This document shows, piece after piece, positions 8,603-22,872 of a DNA stretch of 64,000 nucleotides. The DNA lies in assembly GCA_017983795.1 (NCBI GenBank), contig JAGOAS010000012.1, positions 56,907 through 120,906 on the forward strand. The letters run 5' to 3'. The stretch is from Piscinibacter sp. Its GTDB lineage: Bacteria > Pseudomonadota > Gammaproteobacteria > Burkholderiales > Burkholderiaceae_C. The position numbers and the translations under genes are program-made. How positions within the stretch are numbered: the first letter of the stretch is position 1; every line of letters starts with the position of its first letter. The notes below the pieces were generated by a model that saw nothing but the letters and a program-made list of their open reading frames with translations, was not told where the DNA came from and did no database searches.

Positions 8603-9034
8603 GTGACCCGGGTCAGCTTCCACTTCAACGTGCCGCAGCGGCTGGCTTATGCCTGCCGGCTGCTGCGCAAGGCGACCCGGCAGAACGCGCGCGTCACCGT
8701 CACCGGCGAGGCGCGCCTGCTCGCCGAGCTCGACCGCGCGCTGTGGAGCTTCGAGCCCACCGAGTTCATCCCGCACGTGCTGCTGCGCGAGGGCGAGACG
8801 CTGCCCGAGCGCTCGCGCGAGACGCCGGTGTGCCTGACCGCCGTGCCGGCCGGTGCACCGCACCACGACGTGCTGCTCAATCTCGGTGCCGAGGCACCGG
8901 CGGGCTTCGAGAGCTTCGAACGCCTGATCGAGATCGTCTCCACCGACGAGGCCGATCGTGCCGCGGCACGTGCGCGCTGGAAGCACTACGCGGCGCGCGG
9001 CTACCCCATCGAGAAGCACGAGGTCGAGGCATGA
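8603..9034 (+). CDS. holC: DNA polymerase III chi subunit
   Basis: The 143-residue product starts at GTG with TRVSFHFNVPQRLAYACRLLRKA, the conserved HolC N-terminus, and keeps the later FIPHVLL and LLNLG segments. Chi links the clamp loader to single-strand binding protein through HolD (psi). It lies 29 bp after pepA, which is the standard pepA-holC arrangement, and its stop overlaps the next start (ATGA, 9031-9034). Confidence 0.92.
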   Translation: MTRVSFHFNVPQRLAYACRLLRKATRQNARVTVTGEARLLAELDRALWSFEPTEFIPHVLLREGETLPERSRETPVCLTAVPAGAPHHDVLLNLGAEAPAGFESFERLIEIVSTDEADRAAARARWKHYAARGYPIEKHEVEA

Positions 9035-9417
9035 CGCTGCGCCCGACGCCGCCCCTGCGCGTGCCCACGCTCACCGAGGTGGTCAGCCTGCCCGAGGCGC
9101 CCGCGCCGGCCGTGTCGCCGACGGCCTTCGCACCCACGGAGCCTGCGCCGCTCGAAGCGCCGCCCGCGGCCATCACCAATGCTGCGCCCGCGGCGGCCGA
9201 GCTGGACGAAGAGGAACTCGTGCAGCGCGTGCTGGCCGACGTGCAGCGGCAGATCGACCTCATGCTCGAGGTCAAGCTGCGCGAGGCGCTGGCCCCGGCG
9301 CTGACGCGCGCCACCGATGCGCTGCTGCGCGAGGCGCGCACCGGGCTGGCATCGACCTTGCGAGACGTGGTCTCGCGCGCCGTCGCTCAGGAAATCGCCC
9401 GTCATCGCGGACGCTGA
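9031..9417 (+). CDS. Small Pro/Ala-rich protein of unknown function, coupled to holC
   Basis: This 128-residue protein has a low-complexity N-terminal half rich in Pro, Ala and Thr (about residues 1-60). Its charged, helical C-terminal half (ELDEEELVQRVLADVQRQID and onward, then LRDVVSRAVAQEIA) looks like an amphipathic or coiled-coil interaction module. No signal peptide or membrane helix is present. The ATGA overlap with holC implies translational coupling and perhaps a replisome-related or membrane-peripheral role. Similar small proteins follow holC in other Burkholderiales as far as I recall, but I know of no function. Confidence 0.7.
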   Translation: MTLRPTPPLRVPTLTEVVSLPEAPAPAVSPTAFAPTEPAPLEAPPAAITNAAPAAAELDEEELVQRVLADVQRQIDLMLEVKLREALAPALTRATDALLREARTGLASTLRDVVSRAVAQEIARHRGR

Positions 9418-9572
9418 TCCGCGCGTTGAGGGCGGACCTGCAGCGGGAACACGAAGGTTTCCCCTGAGGCTGGCCCGCTATGGACGGCGTTTCTTTTGGA
9501 GTATCGTCTCGGCCGTTGAGAAATACCTCTCTCTTCCGAACGCTCTCAACATCCCCAACCGGAGGTCTATAC

Positions 9573-10712
9573 ATGCAAGTCAAATTCAATGCCGTGGTGT
9601 CTGCGGCCGCCCTGCTCATCGCAGGCGCCGCGTCGGCCCAGGACATGGTCGTCAAGATCGGCCACGTCGGCCCCACCAGCGGTGGCATCGCCCACCTTGG
9701 CAAGGACAACGAGATGGGCGCCCGCATGGCCATCGACGAGCTGAACGCCAAGGGCGTGACGATCGGCGGCAAGAAGGCCAAGTTCGAGCTGCTCGCGGAA
9801 GACGACGCAGGCGATCCGAAGCAGGGCACGGCCGTGGCGCAGAAGCTGGTCGACTCCAAGGTCAACGGCGTGATCGGCCACCTGAACTCCGGCACCACCA
9901 TCCCGGCCTCCAAGATCTACAGCGACGCCGGCATCCCGCAGATCTCGCCCTCGGCGACCAACCCCAAGTACACCCGCAACGGCTACAAGACCGCCTTCCG
10001 CGTCGTGGCCGACGACACGCACCTGGGCGGCACGCTGGGCCGCTACGCGATCAAGGAACTGAAGGGCAAGTCGATCGCCGTGATCGATGACCGCACGGCC
10101 TACGGCCAGGGCGTGGCCGAGGAGTTCGCCAAGGCCGTGAAGGCTTCGGGCGGCAGCATCGCCGAGCAGCAGTTCACCAACGACAAGGCGACGGACTTCA
10201 CCGCCATCCTGACCGCCATCAAGGCCAAGAACCCCGACGTGGTCTTCTACGGCGGCATGGACGCCGTGGCCGGCCCGATGATCCGCCAGATGAAGCAGCT
10301 CGGCATCAACGCCAAGTTCCTCGGCGGCGACGGCATCTGCTCGGGCGAGCTGCCCAAGCTGGCCGCCGGCGCGATGGCCGACGGGCAGGTGATCTGCGCC
10401 GAGGCCGGTGGCGTCGAAGGCGAGCAGAAGGCCGGCATGGAGAAGTTCAAGGCCGACTTCAAGAAGAAGTTCGGCGCCGAAGTGCAGATCTACGCCCCGT
10501 ACGTCTATGACGCGACGATGGTGATGGTCGACGCCATGGTCAAGGCCGGCTCGGCCGACCCGGCCAAGTACCTGCCGGTGCTGGCCAAGGAGAACTACAA
10601 GGGCGTGACCGGCAACATCTCCTTCGACGAGAAGGGCGACATCAAGAACGGCGCGCTGACCCTGTACACCTACAAGGGCGGCAAGCGCGAGCAGATGGCC
10701 GTGGTGCGCTGA
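9573..10712 (+). CDS. Branched-chain amino acid ABC transporter substrate-binding protein (LivK/BraC-like)
   Basis: The 379-residue periplasmic binding protein has a clear signal peptide (MQVKFNAVVSAAALLIAGAASA) and the type I Leu/Ile/Val-binding fold start KIGHVGPTSGGIAHLGKDNE. Later landmarks are VIDDRTAYGQGVAEEFAKA and VFYGGMDAVAGPM. A strong ribosome-binding site GGAGGT (9561-9566) precedes it. No permease or ATPase partner lies nearby, so it is an orphan in this window, and the exact ligand (branched-chain amino acids, amides or others) is open. It is closed by an intrinsic terminator. Confidence 0.9.
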   Translation: MQVKFNAVVSAAALLIAGAASAQDMVVKIGHVGPTSGGIAHLGKDNEMGARMAIDELNAKGVTIGGKKAKFELLAEDDAGDPKQGTAVAQKLVDSKVNGVIGHLNSGTTIPASKIYSDAGIPQISPSATNPKYTRNGYKTAFRVVADDTHLGGTLGRYAIKELKGKSIAVIDDRTAYGQGVAEEFAKAVKASGGSIAEQQFTNDKATDFTAILTAIKAKNPDVVFYGGMDAVAGPMIRQMKQLGINAKFLGGDGICSGELPKLAAGAMADGQVICAEAGGVEGEQKAGMEKFKADFKKKFGAEVQIYAPYVYDATMVMVDAMVKAGSADPAKYLPVLAKENYKGVTGNISFDEKGDIKNGALTLYTYKGGKREQMAVVR

Positions 10713-10741
10713 TCCAGCGGACTCGGTTCTCTGAACGGAAC

Positions 10742-10770
10742 AACGGGGCGCTTCGGCGCCCCGTTTTCTT
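10742..10770 (+). terminator. Intrinsic terminator after the LivK-like gene
   Basis: A perfect 10-bp stem AACGGGGCGC (10742-10751)/GCGCCCCGTT (10756-10765) with a TTCG tetraloop is followed by a T-rich run (TTTTCTTT). It serves the plus-strand binding-protein gene and, lying just past the malQ stop at 10783, may also end minus-strand transcripts, although the T-run on that side is poor. Confidence 0.9.
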
Positions 10771-10782
10771 TGGCGCGCCTGC

Positions 10783-12291
10783 TCAGGACTGGATCGGCGT
10801 GCCGTCGCGGCGATAGAGCTGCGCGAGGTGGGCGAGGCGCTGCGCGTGCTCGGGCCGCACCTGGCTCCAGGCGAAGCGCCACTCCCAGTAGCCCTCGCCG
10901 CGGCCGGGCAGGTTCATGCGGTGCTCGCCACCGAGGCCGAGCACGTCCTGCATCGGGTGCACCACGGTATCGGCCACGCTGGCGCAGGCGGCGCGGATCA
11001 GGTCCCAGTGGATCTCGTGGGCCGCGCTGCCCAGGTAATCGCGCACGCGAGCGCGCTGCGGCTCGTCGAGCGAGTGCCACCAGCCCGGCGTGGTGTCGTT
11101 GTCGTGCGTGCCGGTGTAGACCACCGTGTCGGGCTCGTGGTTGTGCGGCAGGTAGGCATTGCCGCTGCCGCCCTCGAAGGCGAACTGCAGGATGCGCATG
11201 CCGGGGAAGGCGAACTGGCGGCGCAGCGCCACCACGTCGGGCGTGATCACGCCCAGGTCTTCGGCGATGATGGGCAGCGCTCCCAGCTCGCGCGCGATGG
11301 CCTCGAAGAGCGCCTCGCCCGGCCCGGGCAGCCAGCGGCCCTTGACGGCGGTGGCTTCGCTGGCCGGGATCTCCCAGTAGCCGGCGAAGCCGCGGAAGTG
11401 GTCGATGCGCACGATGTCGACCAGCTCGAAGATGCGGCGGATGCGCTGCACCCACCAGGCGTAGCCGTCGCGCGCGTGGGCCTCCCAGCGGTACAGCGGG
11501 TTGCCCCAGCGCTGGCCAGTCTCGCTGAAGACGTCGGGCGGCACGCCGGCCACCACGCTGGGCCGGCCGCGGGCGTCGAGCTGGAACAGCTCCGGCCGCG
11601 CCCACACTTCGGCGCTCTGGTGGGCGATGAAGATCGGCGCGTCGCCGATGACGGCGATGCCCTTGCCGTTGGCATAGGCCTTCAGCGCCAGCCACTGGCG
11701 GAAGAAGCACCACTGGCAGAAGGTCCAGAAGGCGATGCGCTCGGCGTGAATCTGGCGCGCCGCGGCCAGCGCGACCGGGTTGCGTGCCGCCAGCGGCGCA
11801 TCCCAGCTGCTCCAGTCGCGCCAGTTGTGCTGTTCGGCCAGGGTCATGAAGAGCACGTGCTCGGGCAGCCAGTCGGCATGGCGCTCGCAGAAGGCCTGCA
11901 GATCGGCGCGTTCCTCGGCGCTCGCCTGGGCGGCGAAGCGCTGCGCGGCGCGCGCGAGCCGATCCATGCGGAAGGGCACCACGCTGGCGAAGTTCAGGCG
12001 CTGCTCGGCCAGGCCGGCAGGCGGCGTGATCTCCTCGGCCGTCAGCCAGCCGCGGCGCTGCAACTCGGCGAGATCGATCAGCAGCACATTGCCGGCGAAG
12101 GCCGAGGTGCTCATGTAGGGCGAGTTGCCCGGGCCGATGCCGCCCAGCGGCAGGATCTGCCAGAGCTTCTGGCCGGCCGCCACCAGCCAGTCGACGAAGT
12201 GGTAGGCGTTGGCGCCGAAATCGCCCGAGCCGTGCGGGCCGGGCAGCGAGGTGGGGTGCAGCAGCACGCCGCTGGCGCGTGGGAAGCGCAT
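10783..12291 (-). CDS. malQ: 4-alpha-glucanotransferase (amylomaltase)
   Basis: This 502-residue GH77 enzyme has the signature start RASGVLLHPTSLPGPHG, nucleophile region VRIDHFRGF (D297), acid/base IIAEDLG (E344) and GTHDNDT (HD 396-397). It disproportionates maltodextrins, producing glucose and longer chains. It is the last gene of the minus-strand glgP-glgB-glgX-malQ group, 22 bp after glgX. Its size is that of the compact bacterial amylomaltases, without the N-terminal extension of E. coli MalQ. Confidence 0.95.
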   Translation of the reverse strand: MRFPRASGVLLHPTSLPGPHGSGDFGANAYHFVDWLVAAGQKLWQILPLGGIGPGNSPYMSTSAFAGNVLLIDLAELQRRGWLTAEEITPPAGLAEQRLNFASVVPFRMDRLARAAQRFAAQASAEERADLQAFCERHADWLPEHVLFMTLAEQHNWRDWSSWDAPLAARNPVALAAARQIHAERIAFWTFCQWCFFRQWLALKAYANGKGIAVIGDAPIFIAHQSAEVWARPELFQLDARGRPSVVAGVPPDVFSETGQRWGNPLYRWEAHARDGYAWWVQRIRRIFELVDIVRIDHFRGFAGYWEIPASEATAVKGRWLPGPGEALFEAIARELGALPIIAEDLGVITPDVVALRRQFAFPGMRILQFAFEGGSGNAYLPHNHEPDTVVYTGTHDNDTTPGWWHSLDEPQRARVRDYLGSAAHEIHWDLIRAACASVADTVVHPMQDVLGLGGEHRMNLPGRGEGYWEWRFAWSQVRPEHAQRLAHLAQLYRRDGTPIQS

Positions 12292-12313
12292 GGGTGGATC
12301 CTCGTGAAGACGT

Positions 12314-14390
<2,077 letters not shown>

Positions 14391-14401
<11 letters not shown>

Positions 14402-16571
14402 GTTCGTAGATGACGGTGGCCAGCGGCGGCAGGTCGAGCAGCAGCGACTGCGCCCGGCCGTGGCAGGGCACCGGCTCGCTCGCGGCCGCACCGTAGGGGC
14501 AGCCGACGTTGCTGCCGCCGTAGTGCTCGGAGTCGGTGTTGATGCGCTCGCGCCAGGTGCCGGCCCTCGGCACGCCGAGCCGATAGCCGCGTTGTACGGT
14601 CGGCGTGAAGTTGCACACCACCAGCACTTCGGAGCGGCCGTCGGCGCTGCGGCGCACGAAGGCGAGCACCGAGCGCTGCGCGTCCTCGTGGGTGATCCAC
14701 TCGAAGCCGCTGGCGTCGAAGTCGCGCTCGTGGAGCGCCGGCGTCGCGCGGTAGCAGCGGTTGAGGTCGTGCACCAGGCGCTGCACGCCGGCGTGGGCGC
14801 GCTCGCCGAGCAGATGCCAGTCGAGGCTCTGGTCGTGGTTCCATTCGGCGACTTGCGCGAACTCGCCGCCCATGAAGAGCAGCTTCTTGCCCGGGTGGCC
14901 CCACATGAAGCCGTAGTAGGCGCGCAGGTTGGCGAACTTCTGCCAGCGGTCGCCCGGCATCTTGCCGAGCAGCGAGCCCTTGCCGTGCACCACCTCGTCG
15001 TGCGAGAGCGGCAGCACGAAATTCTCGTTGAAGGCGTAGACCAGGCCGAAGGTCATCTCGCCATGGTGGTACTGGCGGTGGACGGGGTCGCGCGCCATGT
15101 ATTGCAGCGTGTCGTGCATCCAGCCCATGTTCCACTTGTAGTGGAAGCCCAGGCCGCCCAGGTAGGTCGGGCGCGAGACGGCCGGGAAGGCGGTCGATTC
15201 CTCGGCCAGCGTCACCGCCTCGGGGCGCTCGCTGCCCACCACCTCGTTCATGCGCTTGAGGAAGGCGATGGCCTCGAGGTTCTCGCGCCCGCCGTGCACG
15301 TTCGGGATCCACTCGCCGTGCTTGCGGCTGTAGTCGCGGTAGAGCATGGAGGCCACCGCGTCGACGCGCAGGCCGTCGATGCCGTAGCGCTCCAGCCAGT
15401 ACAGCGCATTGCCGACCAGGAAGTTGCCCACCTCGGTGCGGCCGAGGTTGTAGATGAGCGTATTCCAGTCCTGGTGGAAGCCTTCGCGCGGGTCGGCGTA
15501 TTCGTACAGGTGCGTGCCGTCGAAGCGCGCCAGGCCGTGCGCGTCGGTGGGGAAGTGGGCGGGAACCCAATCCAGGATCAGGCCGATGCCTTCGGCGTGG
15601 CAGCGTTCGACGAAGCGCCGAAAGCCGGCTGCATCGCCGAAGCGCGAGGTCGGCGCGTACAGGCCGATCGGCTGGTAGCCCCAGGAGCCGTCGAAGGGGT
15701 GCTCCGACACCGGCAGCAGCTCGAGGTGGGTGAAGCCCATCTCGCGCGCATAGGGCACCAGCGTGGCGGCGAGTTCGTCCCAGTCGAGCCAGCGATTGCC
15801 CTGCTCGGGCTTGCGCCGCCACGAGCCCAGGTGCACCTCGTAGATGCTGACCGGCGCGGCCAGCGCATTGGCCTTGCGGCGCGCCTCGGAGTGCGGCACC
15901 ACGGCGGGCATCGCCGCCACCACGCTGGCGGTGGCCGGGCGCAGCTCCGACTGGCGCGCATAGGGGTCGGCCTTGAGCGGCAGCAACTCGCCGTCGCGCG
16001 CGACGATCTCGAACTTGTAGTGCGCGCCCGTGGCCACGCCGGGCAGGAAGATCTCCCACACGCCGCATTCGCGGCGCAGCCGCATCGGGTGGCGGCGGCC
16101 GTCCCAGAGGTTGAAGTCGCCGACCACGCTGACGCGCGCCGCATTCGGCGCCCACACCGCGAAGGCCGTGCCTTGCACGCCCTCGAACTCGCGCGGCGTC
16201 GCGCCCAGCACCTCGTAGGGCCGCAGGTGCGTGCCTTCGCCCATCAGCCAGACGTCCATCTCGCCGAGCACGGCGCCGAAGCGATAGGGGTCGTCGAGCA
16301 GCGCGCTGCTGCCGTCGGCCCAGCGCACCTGCAGGCGGTAGCCGGGCAGCGCGCCGGCGAGGGCGCCCTCGAACAGCCCGTCGACGTGCAGCAGGAGCAG
16401 CGGCGCGAGCATCGCGCCGTCGGCGGCAGCAACGGCCACCACGTGCGTCGCGCCCGGCAGGAAGGCGCGCAGATGCACGCGGCCGTCGGCGCCGGCGTGC
16501 GGGCCGAGCACGGCGAAGGGGTCGCCGTGCCGGGCGTGGCGGATCAGCTCGATCTCGGTGTCGGTCAGCAT
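14391..16571 (-). CDS. glgB: 1,4-alpha-glucan branching enzyme
   Basis: The 726-residue GH13 branching enzyme has the N-terminal CBM48 modules ([20 protein letters not shown]), the motif [28 protein letters not shown] with the nucleophile Asp, [10 protein letters not shown] with the acid/base Glu, and [15 protein letters not shown]. Full length matches the long GlgB form with an extra N-terminal domain. It adds alpha-1,6 branches during glycogen synthesis. Its stop overlaps the glgX GTG start, so the pair is probably translationally coupled. Confidence 0.95.
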
Positions 16572-16629
16572 CGTTTCAGCAGGCGCAGAGCCTGCCGCGA
16601 TGGTAGCAACGGGCGCGGGGCCGGAGCCC

Positions 16630-19050
<2,421 letters not shown>

Positions 19051-19415
19051 GGGAATCCTTGGTTCATTCGTCGGCGCTCGTGGCGCCGCGGCCTTGCGGC
19101 GGGTGCGCAGTGTCCATGCCCGCCCATGAGGCGTCAACCGAGGGCGGATCGCCATTTTCGAGCCCGTGCGAGGGGCCTGCGGCCGCGGGTTACGCGTGTT
19201 TTCCGCGTAGTGACAGCGGCTCCATGCGCCGTCGCAGGGCGTGAGCCGCATCAGGGTGTGCGCGGCGCCTCGGCGTTACGCTGAAGTACGGCGAAACAAC
19301 GGCGACTTCAGGCTTGCGCGGTTGCGCGGGCTTGTTGCGGCCATGCCGAAATGACCGATCATCGGGGCGCGTCCGTGCTGCGGCCGGCCACGACAACGAA
19401 GAAGGAGAACGCCCC
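19051..19415. promoter_or_regulatory. Shared control region between glgP and glgC operons
   Basis: These 365 bp separate the divergent glycogen operons and hold no convincing gene. The glgC ribosome-binding site GAAGGAG is at 19401-19407 and that of glgP (AAGGA) at its other end. A short palindrome CCGATCATCGG lies at 19355-19365. I could not assign a convincing -35/-10 pair to either direction, and the GTAGT-type palindromes found upstream of lamB are absent here. Confidence 0.5.
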
Positions 19416-20687
19416 ATGAAGCCGGAAGAACTGGCACTCAGCCTCGATCTGCCCAAGCGCTCGGTGGCGCTGGTGCTGGCCGGCGGCCGCGGCAGCCGCC
19501 TGAAGAACCTGACCGACCGCCGCGCCAAGCCGGCGGTGTATTTCGGCGGCAAGTTCCGCATCATCGACTTCGCGCTGTCGAACTGCCTGAACTCGGGCAT
19601 CCGCCGCATCGGCGTCATCACGCAGTACAAGAGCCACAGCCTGATGCGCCACCTGCAGCGCGGCTGGGCTTTCCTGAAGAGCGAGATGAACGAGTTCGTC
19701 GACCTGATGCCGGCGCAGCAGCGCGTCGACGAGGAGAGCTGGTACCGCGGCACGGCCGACGCCGTCTACCAGAACCAGGACATCCTCGCCAGCTACGGCG
19801 CCGACTACATCGTCATCCTCGCCGGCGACCACGTCTACAAGATGAACTACGCGCTGATGCTGGCCGACCACGTGGCCAAGGGGCGCGACTGCACGGTGGC
19901 CTGCATCGAGGTGCCGCAGTCCGAGGCCAGCGCCTTCGGCGTGATGGCGGTGGACGAGAACAACATCATCACCGAGTTTCTGGAGAAGCCGGCCGACCCG
20001 CCCTGCATGCCGGGCAAGCCGGGCCGCTCGCTGGCCAGCATGGGCGTCTACGTCTTCAACGCGCGCTACCTCTACAAGGAGCTGGAGCGCGACATCAACG
20101 ACCCCGACTCCAGCCACGACTTCGGCAAGGACATCATCCCGGCCGCGGTGCGCAACGGCCGCGCCGCGGCGCACCCCTTCGACCTCAGCGCGGTGGGCAC
20201 GCGGCTCAACGAGGAGCCGTACTGGCGCGACGTCGGCACCATCGACGCCTACTGGGACGCCAACATCGATCTCACCGCCACCGACCCGCTGCTCAACCTC
20301 TACGACACGCGCTGGCCGATCTGGACCTATCAGCCGCAGCTGCCGCCGGCCAAGTTCGTGCACAACCAGGACGACCGCCGCGGCATGGCGATCGAATCGA
20401 TGGTCTCGGGCGGCTGCATCGTCTCGGGCCAGGTGTTCCGCTCGGTGCTGTTCTCCAGCGTGCGCGTGCATTCCTACGCCAGCGTCAACTGGGCCGTGCT
20501 GCTGCCCGGCGTGCAGGTGGGGCGCGGCGCGCGGCTGACGCGCGTGGTGGTCGACCGCGGCTGCCGCATCCCCGACGGCATGGTGATCGGCGAGGACGCC
20601 GCGGCCGACGCCGAACGCTTCTACCACAGCGACAACGGCATCACGCTGGTCACGCGCGAGATGCTCGGCCAGCTCGAGGACCACTGA
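19416..20687 (+). CDS. glgC: Glucose-1-phosphate adenylyltransferase (ADP-glucose pyrophosphorylase)
   Basis: This 423-residue enzyme makes ADP-glucose, the first committed step of glycogen synthesis. It shows the nucleotide-binding start [40 protein letters not shown], the glucose-1-phosphate region FLEKPADPP and ASMGVYVFN, and the C-terminal left-handed beta-helix part ([12 protein letters not shown]). The size matches bacterial GlgC of the E. coli type. Its stop lies three bases before the glgA ATG, so synthesis of precursor and polymer is co-translated. Confidence 0.96.
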   Translation: MKPEELALSLDLPKRSVALVLAGGRGSRLKNLTDRRAKPAVYFGGKFRIIDFALSNCLNSGIRRIGVITQYKSHSLMRHLQRGWAFLKSEMNEFVDLMPAQQRVDEESWYRGTADAVYQNQDILASYGADYIVILAGDHVYKMNYALMLADHVAKGRDCTVACIEVPQSEASAFGVMAVDENNIITEFLEKPADPPCMPGKPGRSLASMGVYVFNARYLYKELERDINDPDSSHDFGKDIIPAAVRNGRAAAHPFDLSAVGTRLNEEPYWRDVGTIDAYWDANIDLTATDPLLNLYDTRWPIWTYQPQLPPAKFVHNQDDRRGMAIESMVSGGCIVSGQVFRSVLFSSVRVHSYASVNWAVLLPGVQVGRGARLTRVVVDRGCRIPDGMVIGEDAAADAERFYHSDNGITLVTREMLGQLEDH

Positions 20688-20690
20688 ACG

Positions 20691-22151
20691 ATGAGAGTGC
20701 TGCATGTGGCCGCGGAGGTCTTCCCGCTGGTCAAGACGGGCGGGCTGGCCGACGTGGTGGGCGCGCTGCCGCAGGCGCTGGCGCGCCAGGGCGCGGACGT
20801 GCGGCTGGTGCTGCCCGGCTACCCGGCCATCGCCGACGCGGTGCTGCACCAGAAGACCATCGTCGAGCTCGGGCCCTTGTTCGGCGCCGGGCGCATCGCG
20901 CTGCGCCTGGGCACCATGCCGCACAGCCAGGTGCCGGCCTACGTGGTCGACGCGCCGTGGCTGTACCGGCGCGGCGGCGGCCCTTATCAGGCGGCCGACG
21001 GCAGCGAGTGGCCCGACAACCTGCAGCGCTTCGCCCTGCTGGGCTGGATGGCGGCGCACCTGGCCGGCGGCGAGCTCGATGCGAGCTGGCAGCCCGAGCT
21101 GCTGCACGCGCACGACTGGCACGCGGCGATGGCCTGCGCCTACCTCGCCGCCCACCCGGCGAACGCGGTGCGCTCGGTGTTCACCGTGCACAACCTTGCC
21201 TACCAGGGCCTGTTCCCCTCGCACGAATTCGCCCGGCTCGGCCTGCCGCACTCCTTCATGCAATCGCACGGCGTGGAGTACCACGGCCAGCTCTCGTTCA
21301 TGAAGGCCGGGCTGAAATACGCCAGCCACATCACCACGGTGAGCCCCACCTATGCACGCGAGATCGCCACGCACGAGTTCGGCTGCGGGCTGGACGGCGT
21401 GATCCGCAGCCGCGGCGGCGAGGTCAGCGGCATCCTCAACGGCGTCGACGGCACGGTCTGGGATCCGGCCGGCGACAGCGGCCTGGCCGCGCGCTATTCG
21501 GCCGCCGATCTGGCCGGCAAGCTGCGCAACAAGGCGGCGCTGCGCCAGGAGATGGGGCTGGACGAGGCCAAGCCGTCGGCGCCGCTGTTCGGCGTGGTCA
21601 GCCGGCTCACCGCGCAGAAGGGGCTCGATCTGGTGCTTGCCGCGCTGCCGGCGCTGCTGCGGCAAGGCGCGCAACTGGTGGTGCAAGGCAGCGGCGACCC
21701 GGTGCTGGAAGCGGCGTTCTCGGCCGCGGCGCATGCCAACCCGGGCCAGGTGGCGCTGCGCGCCGCCTACGACGAGGCGCTGGCGCACCGCGTCATCGCG
21801 GGCTCCGACGTCATCCTCGTGCCCTCGCGCTTCGAGCCCTGCGGGCTGACCCAGCTCTACGGCCTGCGCTACGGCACGCTGCCGCTGGTGCGGCGCGTCG
21901 GCGGCCTGGCCGACACGGTGGTCGATGCCGACGAAGCGGCGCTGCGCGAAGGCCGCGCAACCGGCTTCGCCTTCGACGCCGCCACGCCGGCTGCGCTCGA
22001 GGCGGCGATCGAGCGCGCCGTGCGCGCCCATGCCCAGCCCGAATCGTGGCGGCGCCTGATGCGCACGGCCATGGCGCAGGATTTCTCCTGGAACGGCTCG
22101 GCCGCCGGCTACGTCGCGCTCTACCGCCGTCTGCTCGGCAGACGTGAATAG
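20691..22151 (+). CDS. glgA: Glycogen synthase (ADP-glucose type)
   Basis: The 486-residue GT5 enzyme has the ADP-glucose-binding [13 protein letters not shown] motif (K15) and the C-terminal GT-B signature [22 protein letters not shown] with its conserved Glu, here given as its flanks SRFEPCGL and LRYGTLP. It elongates alpha-1,4-glucan chains. It follows glgC after three bases and closes the plus-strand glycogen biosynthesis pair. Confidence 0.95.
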   Translation: MRVLHVAAEVFPLVKTGGLADVVGALPQALARQGADVRLVLPGYPAIADAVLHQKTIVELGPLFGAGRIALRLGTMPHSQVPAYVVDAPWLYRRGGGPYQAADGSEWPDNLQRFALLGWMAAHLAGGELDASWQPELLHAHDWHAAMACAYLAAHPANAVRSVFTVHNLAYQGLFPSHEFARLGLPHSFMQSHGVEYHGQLSFMKAGLKYASHITTVSPTYAREIATHEFGCGLDGVIRSRGGEVSGILNGVDGTVWDPAGDSGLAARYSAADLAGKLRNKAALRQEMGLDEAKPSAPLFGVVSRLTAQKGLDLVLAALPALLRQGAQLVVQGSGDPVLEAAFSAAAHANPGQVALRAAYDEALAHRVIAGSDVILVPSRFEPCGLTQLYGLRYGTLPLVRRVGGLADTVVDADEAALREGRATGFAFDAATPAALEAAIERAVRAHAQPESWRRLMRTAMAQDFSWNGSAAGYVALYRRLLGRRE

Positions 22152-22180
22152 TTCACGGCTGCTGGCGCGGCAGCGCTGAG

Positions 22181-22222
22181 AGCCCCGCAGTCGCGGTCTG
22201 CGCCGCGGCGACGGGCTTTCCT
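22181..22222 (+). terminator. Possible terminator after glgA
   Basis: AGCCC plus GTCGC on the left pair with GCGAC plus GGGCT on the right, with a bulge in the left arm, and are followed by TTTCCT. This is an imperfect intrinsic-terminator-like fold 30 bp after the glgA stop. Confidence 0.35.
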
Positions 22223-22233
22223 ACAGTGCGCGC

Positions 22234-22485
22234 ATGAGTTCACGCAGGAACGACTTCCAGACCTCGACCGCCTATGGCTGGGAGGCCGAGCCGCAGGACG
22301 AGCGGCCGAGCGAGTTTGCGCAGAGCACCGGCTACCAGCTGCACTCCGGCTTCTATGTCGCGCCGGTGGTGAGCGGCAGCCACCGCCGCAGGAGCAGCGG
22401 CACGCTCATGTGGCTGGCCGTGGGCGTGGTGGCCGGCCTCGCCGTGGTCGGCTTGCTGGTGCTGGTGAAGGTGCTGCGCGGCTGA
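22234..22485 (+). CDS. Small single-pass membrane protein, unknown function
   Basis: The 83-residue protein has a polar N-terminal part (residues 1-55, rich in Ser, Glu, Arg) and one C-terminal transmembrane helix (LMWLAVGVVAGLAVVGLLVL, about 58-77) ending in KVLRG, consistent with an N-out/C-in or tail-anchored topology. No ribosome-binding site stands out. Its 3' half overlaps the end of a converging minus-strand reading frame, so one of the two gene ends may be misjudged. I do not recognise a family. Confidence 0.55.
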   Translation: MSSRRNDFQTSTAYGWEAEPQDERPSEFAQSTGYQLHSGFYVAPVVSGSHRRRSSGTLMWLAVGVVAGLAVVGLLVLVKVLRG

Positions 22486-22778
22486 GGCTGGCGGCGGAAG
22501 GCCGCGGCCGGCGTGGCGGCGCGGAAGTAGCCGAGGTCGAGATCGGCGCAGATCGCCGCATACCAGGCCGAGCCCGGCCCCGCCGCATAGACGCGGATCT
22601 CGCCGGTCGAGCGGCGCCGCAGCGAGACGATGCCGCCGGCCATGCCGAGCAGCTGGCTGATGCCGGAGTGCCGGTCTTCCTCGATCTCGAAGTCGCGCTC
22701 GTCGAGGCCGCGCGCGGCCAGCAGGCGCCGCAGCGCGCCGAGCGTTTCACCGTCACTGCCGAGGCTCAAGCGTGCCAT
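22353..22778 (-). CDS. Conserved-looking hypothetical protein, C-terminus uncertain
   Basis: The first ~95 residues (MARLSLGSDGETLGALRRLL, ERDFEIEEDRHSGISQLLGM, SAWYAAICADLDLGYF) have a balanced, globular composition and a ribosome-binding-like GGAGC upstream, so a real cytoplasmic protein is likely. The remaining ~45 residues lie antisense to the small membrane protein gene and are rich in Thr, Pro and Arg, as shadow translation tends to be. Either the protein has a disordered tail or the true overlap is an accident of stop-codon loss. I believe similar short proteins occur in Burkholderiales, but no function is known to me. Confidence 0.55.
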   Translation of the reverse strand: MARLSLGSDGETLGALRRLLAARGLDERDFEIEEDRHSGISQLLGMAGGIVSLRRRSTGEIRVYAAGPGSAWYAAICADLDLGYFRAATPAAAFRRQPQPRSTFTSTSKPTTARPATTPTASHMSVPLLLRRWLPLTTGAT

Positions 22779-22872
22779 GGGGTGCTCCGTCGTCGAGAAG
22801 GCATCGAGGCCGATGCGACGGATTCTTCGCGGCGCCGGCGGCCGCGCCCATCCCCACGGAGTGGGAGTGATC

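Noticed and set aside
19051-19251. 67-codon N-terminal extension of glgP
   Set aside because: The extension is Arg/Pro-rich, unlike phosphorylases, and the GTG at 19050 has a well-placed ribosome-binding site.
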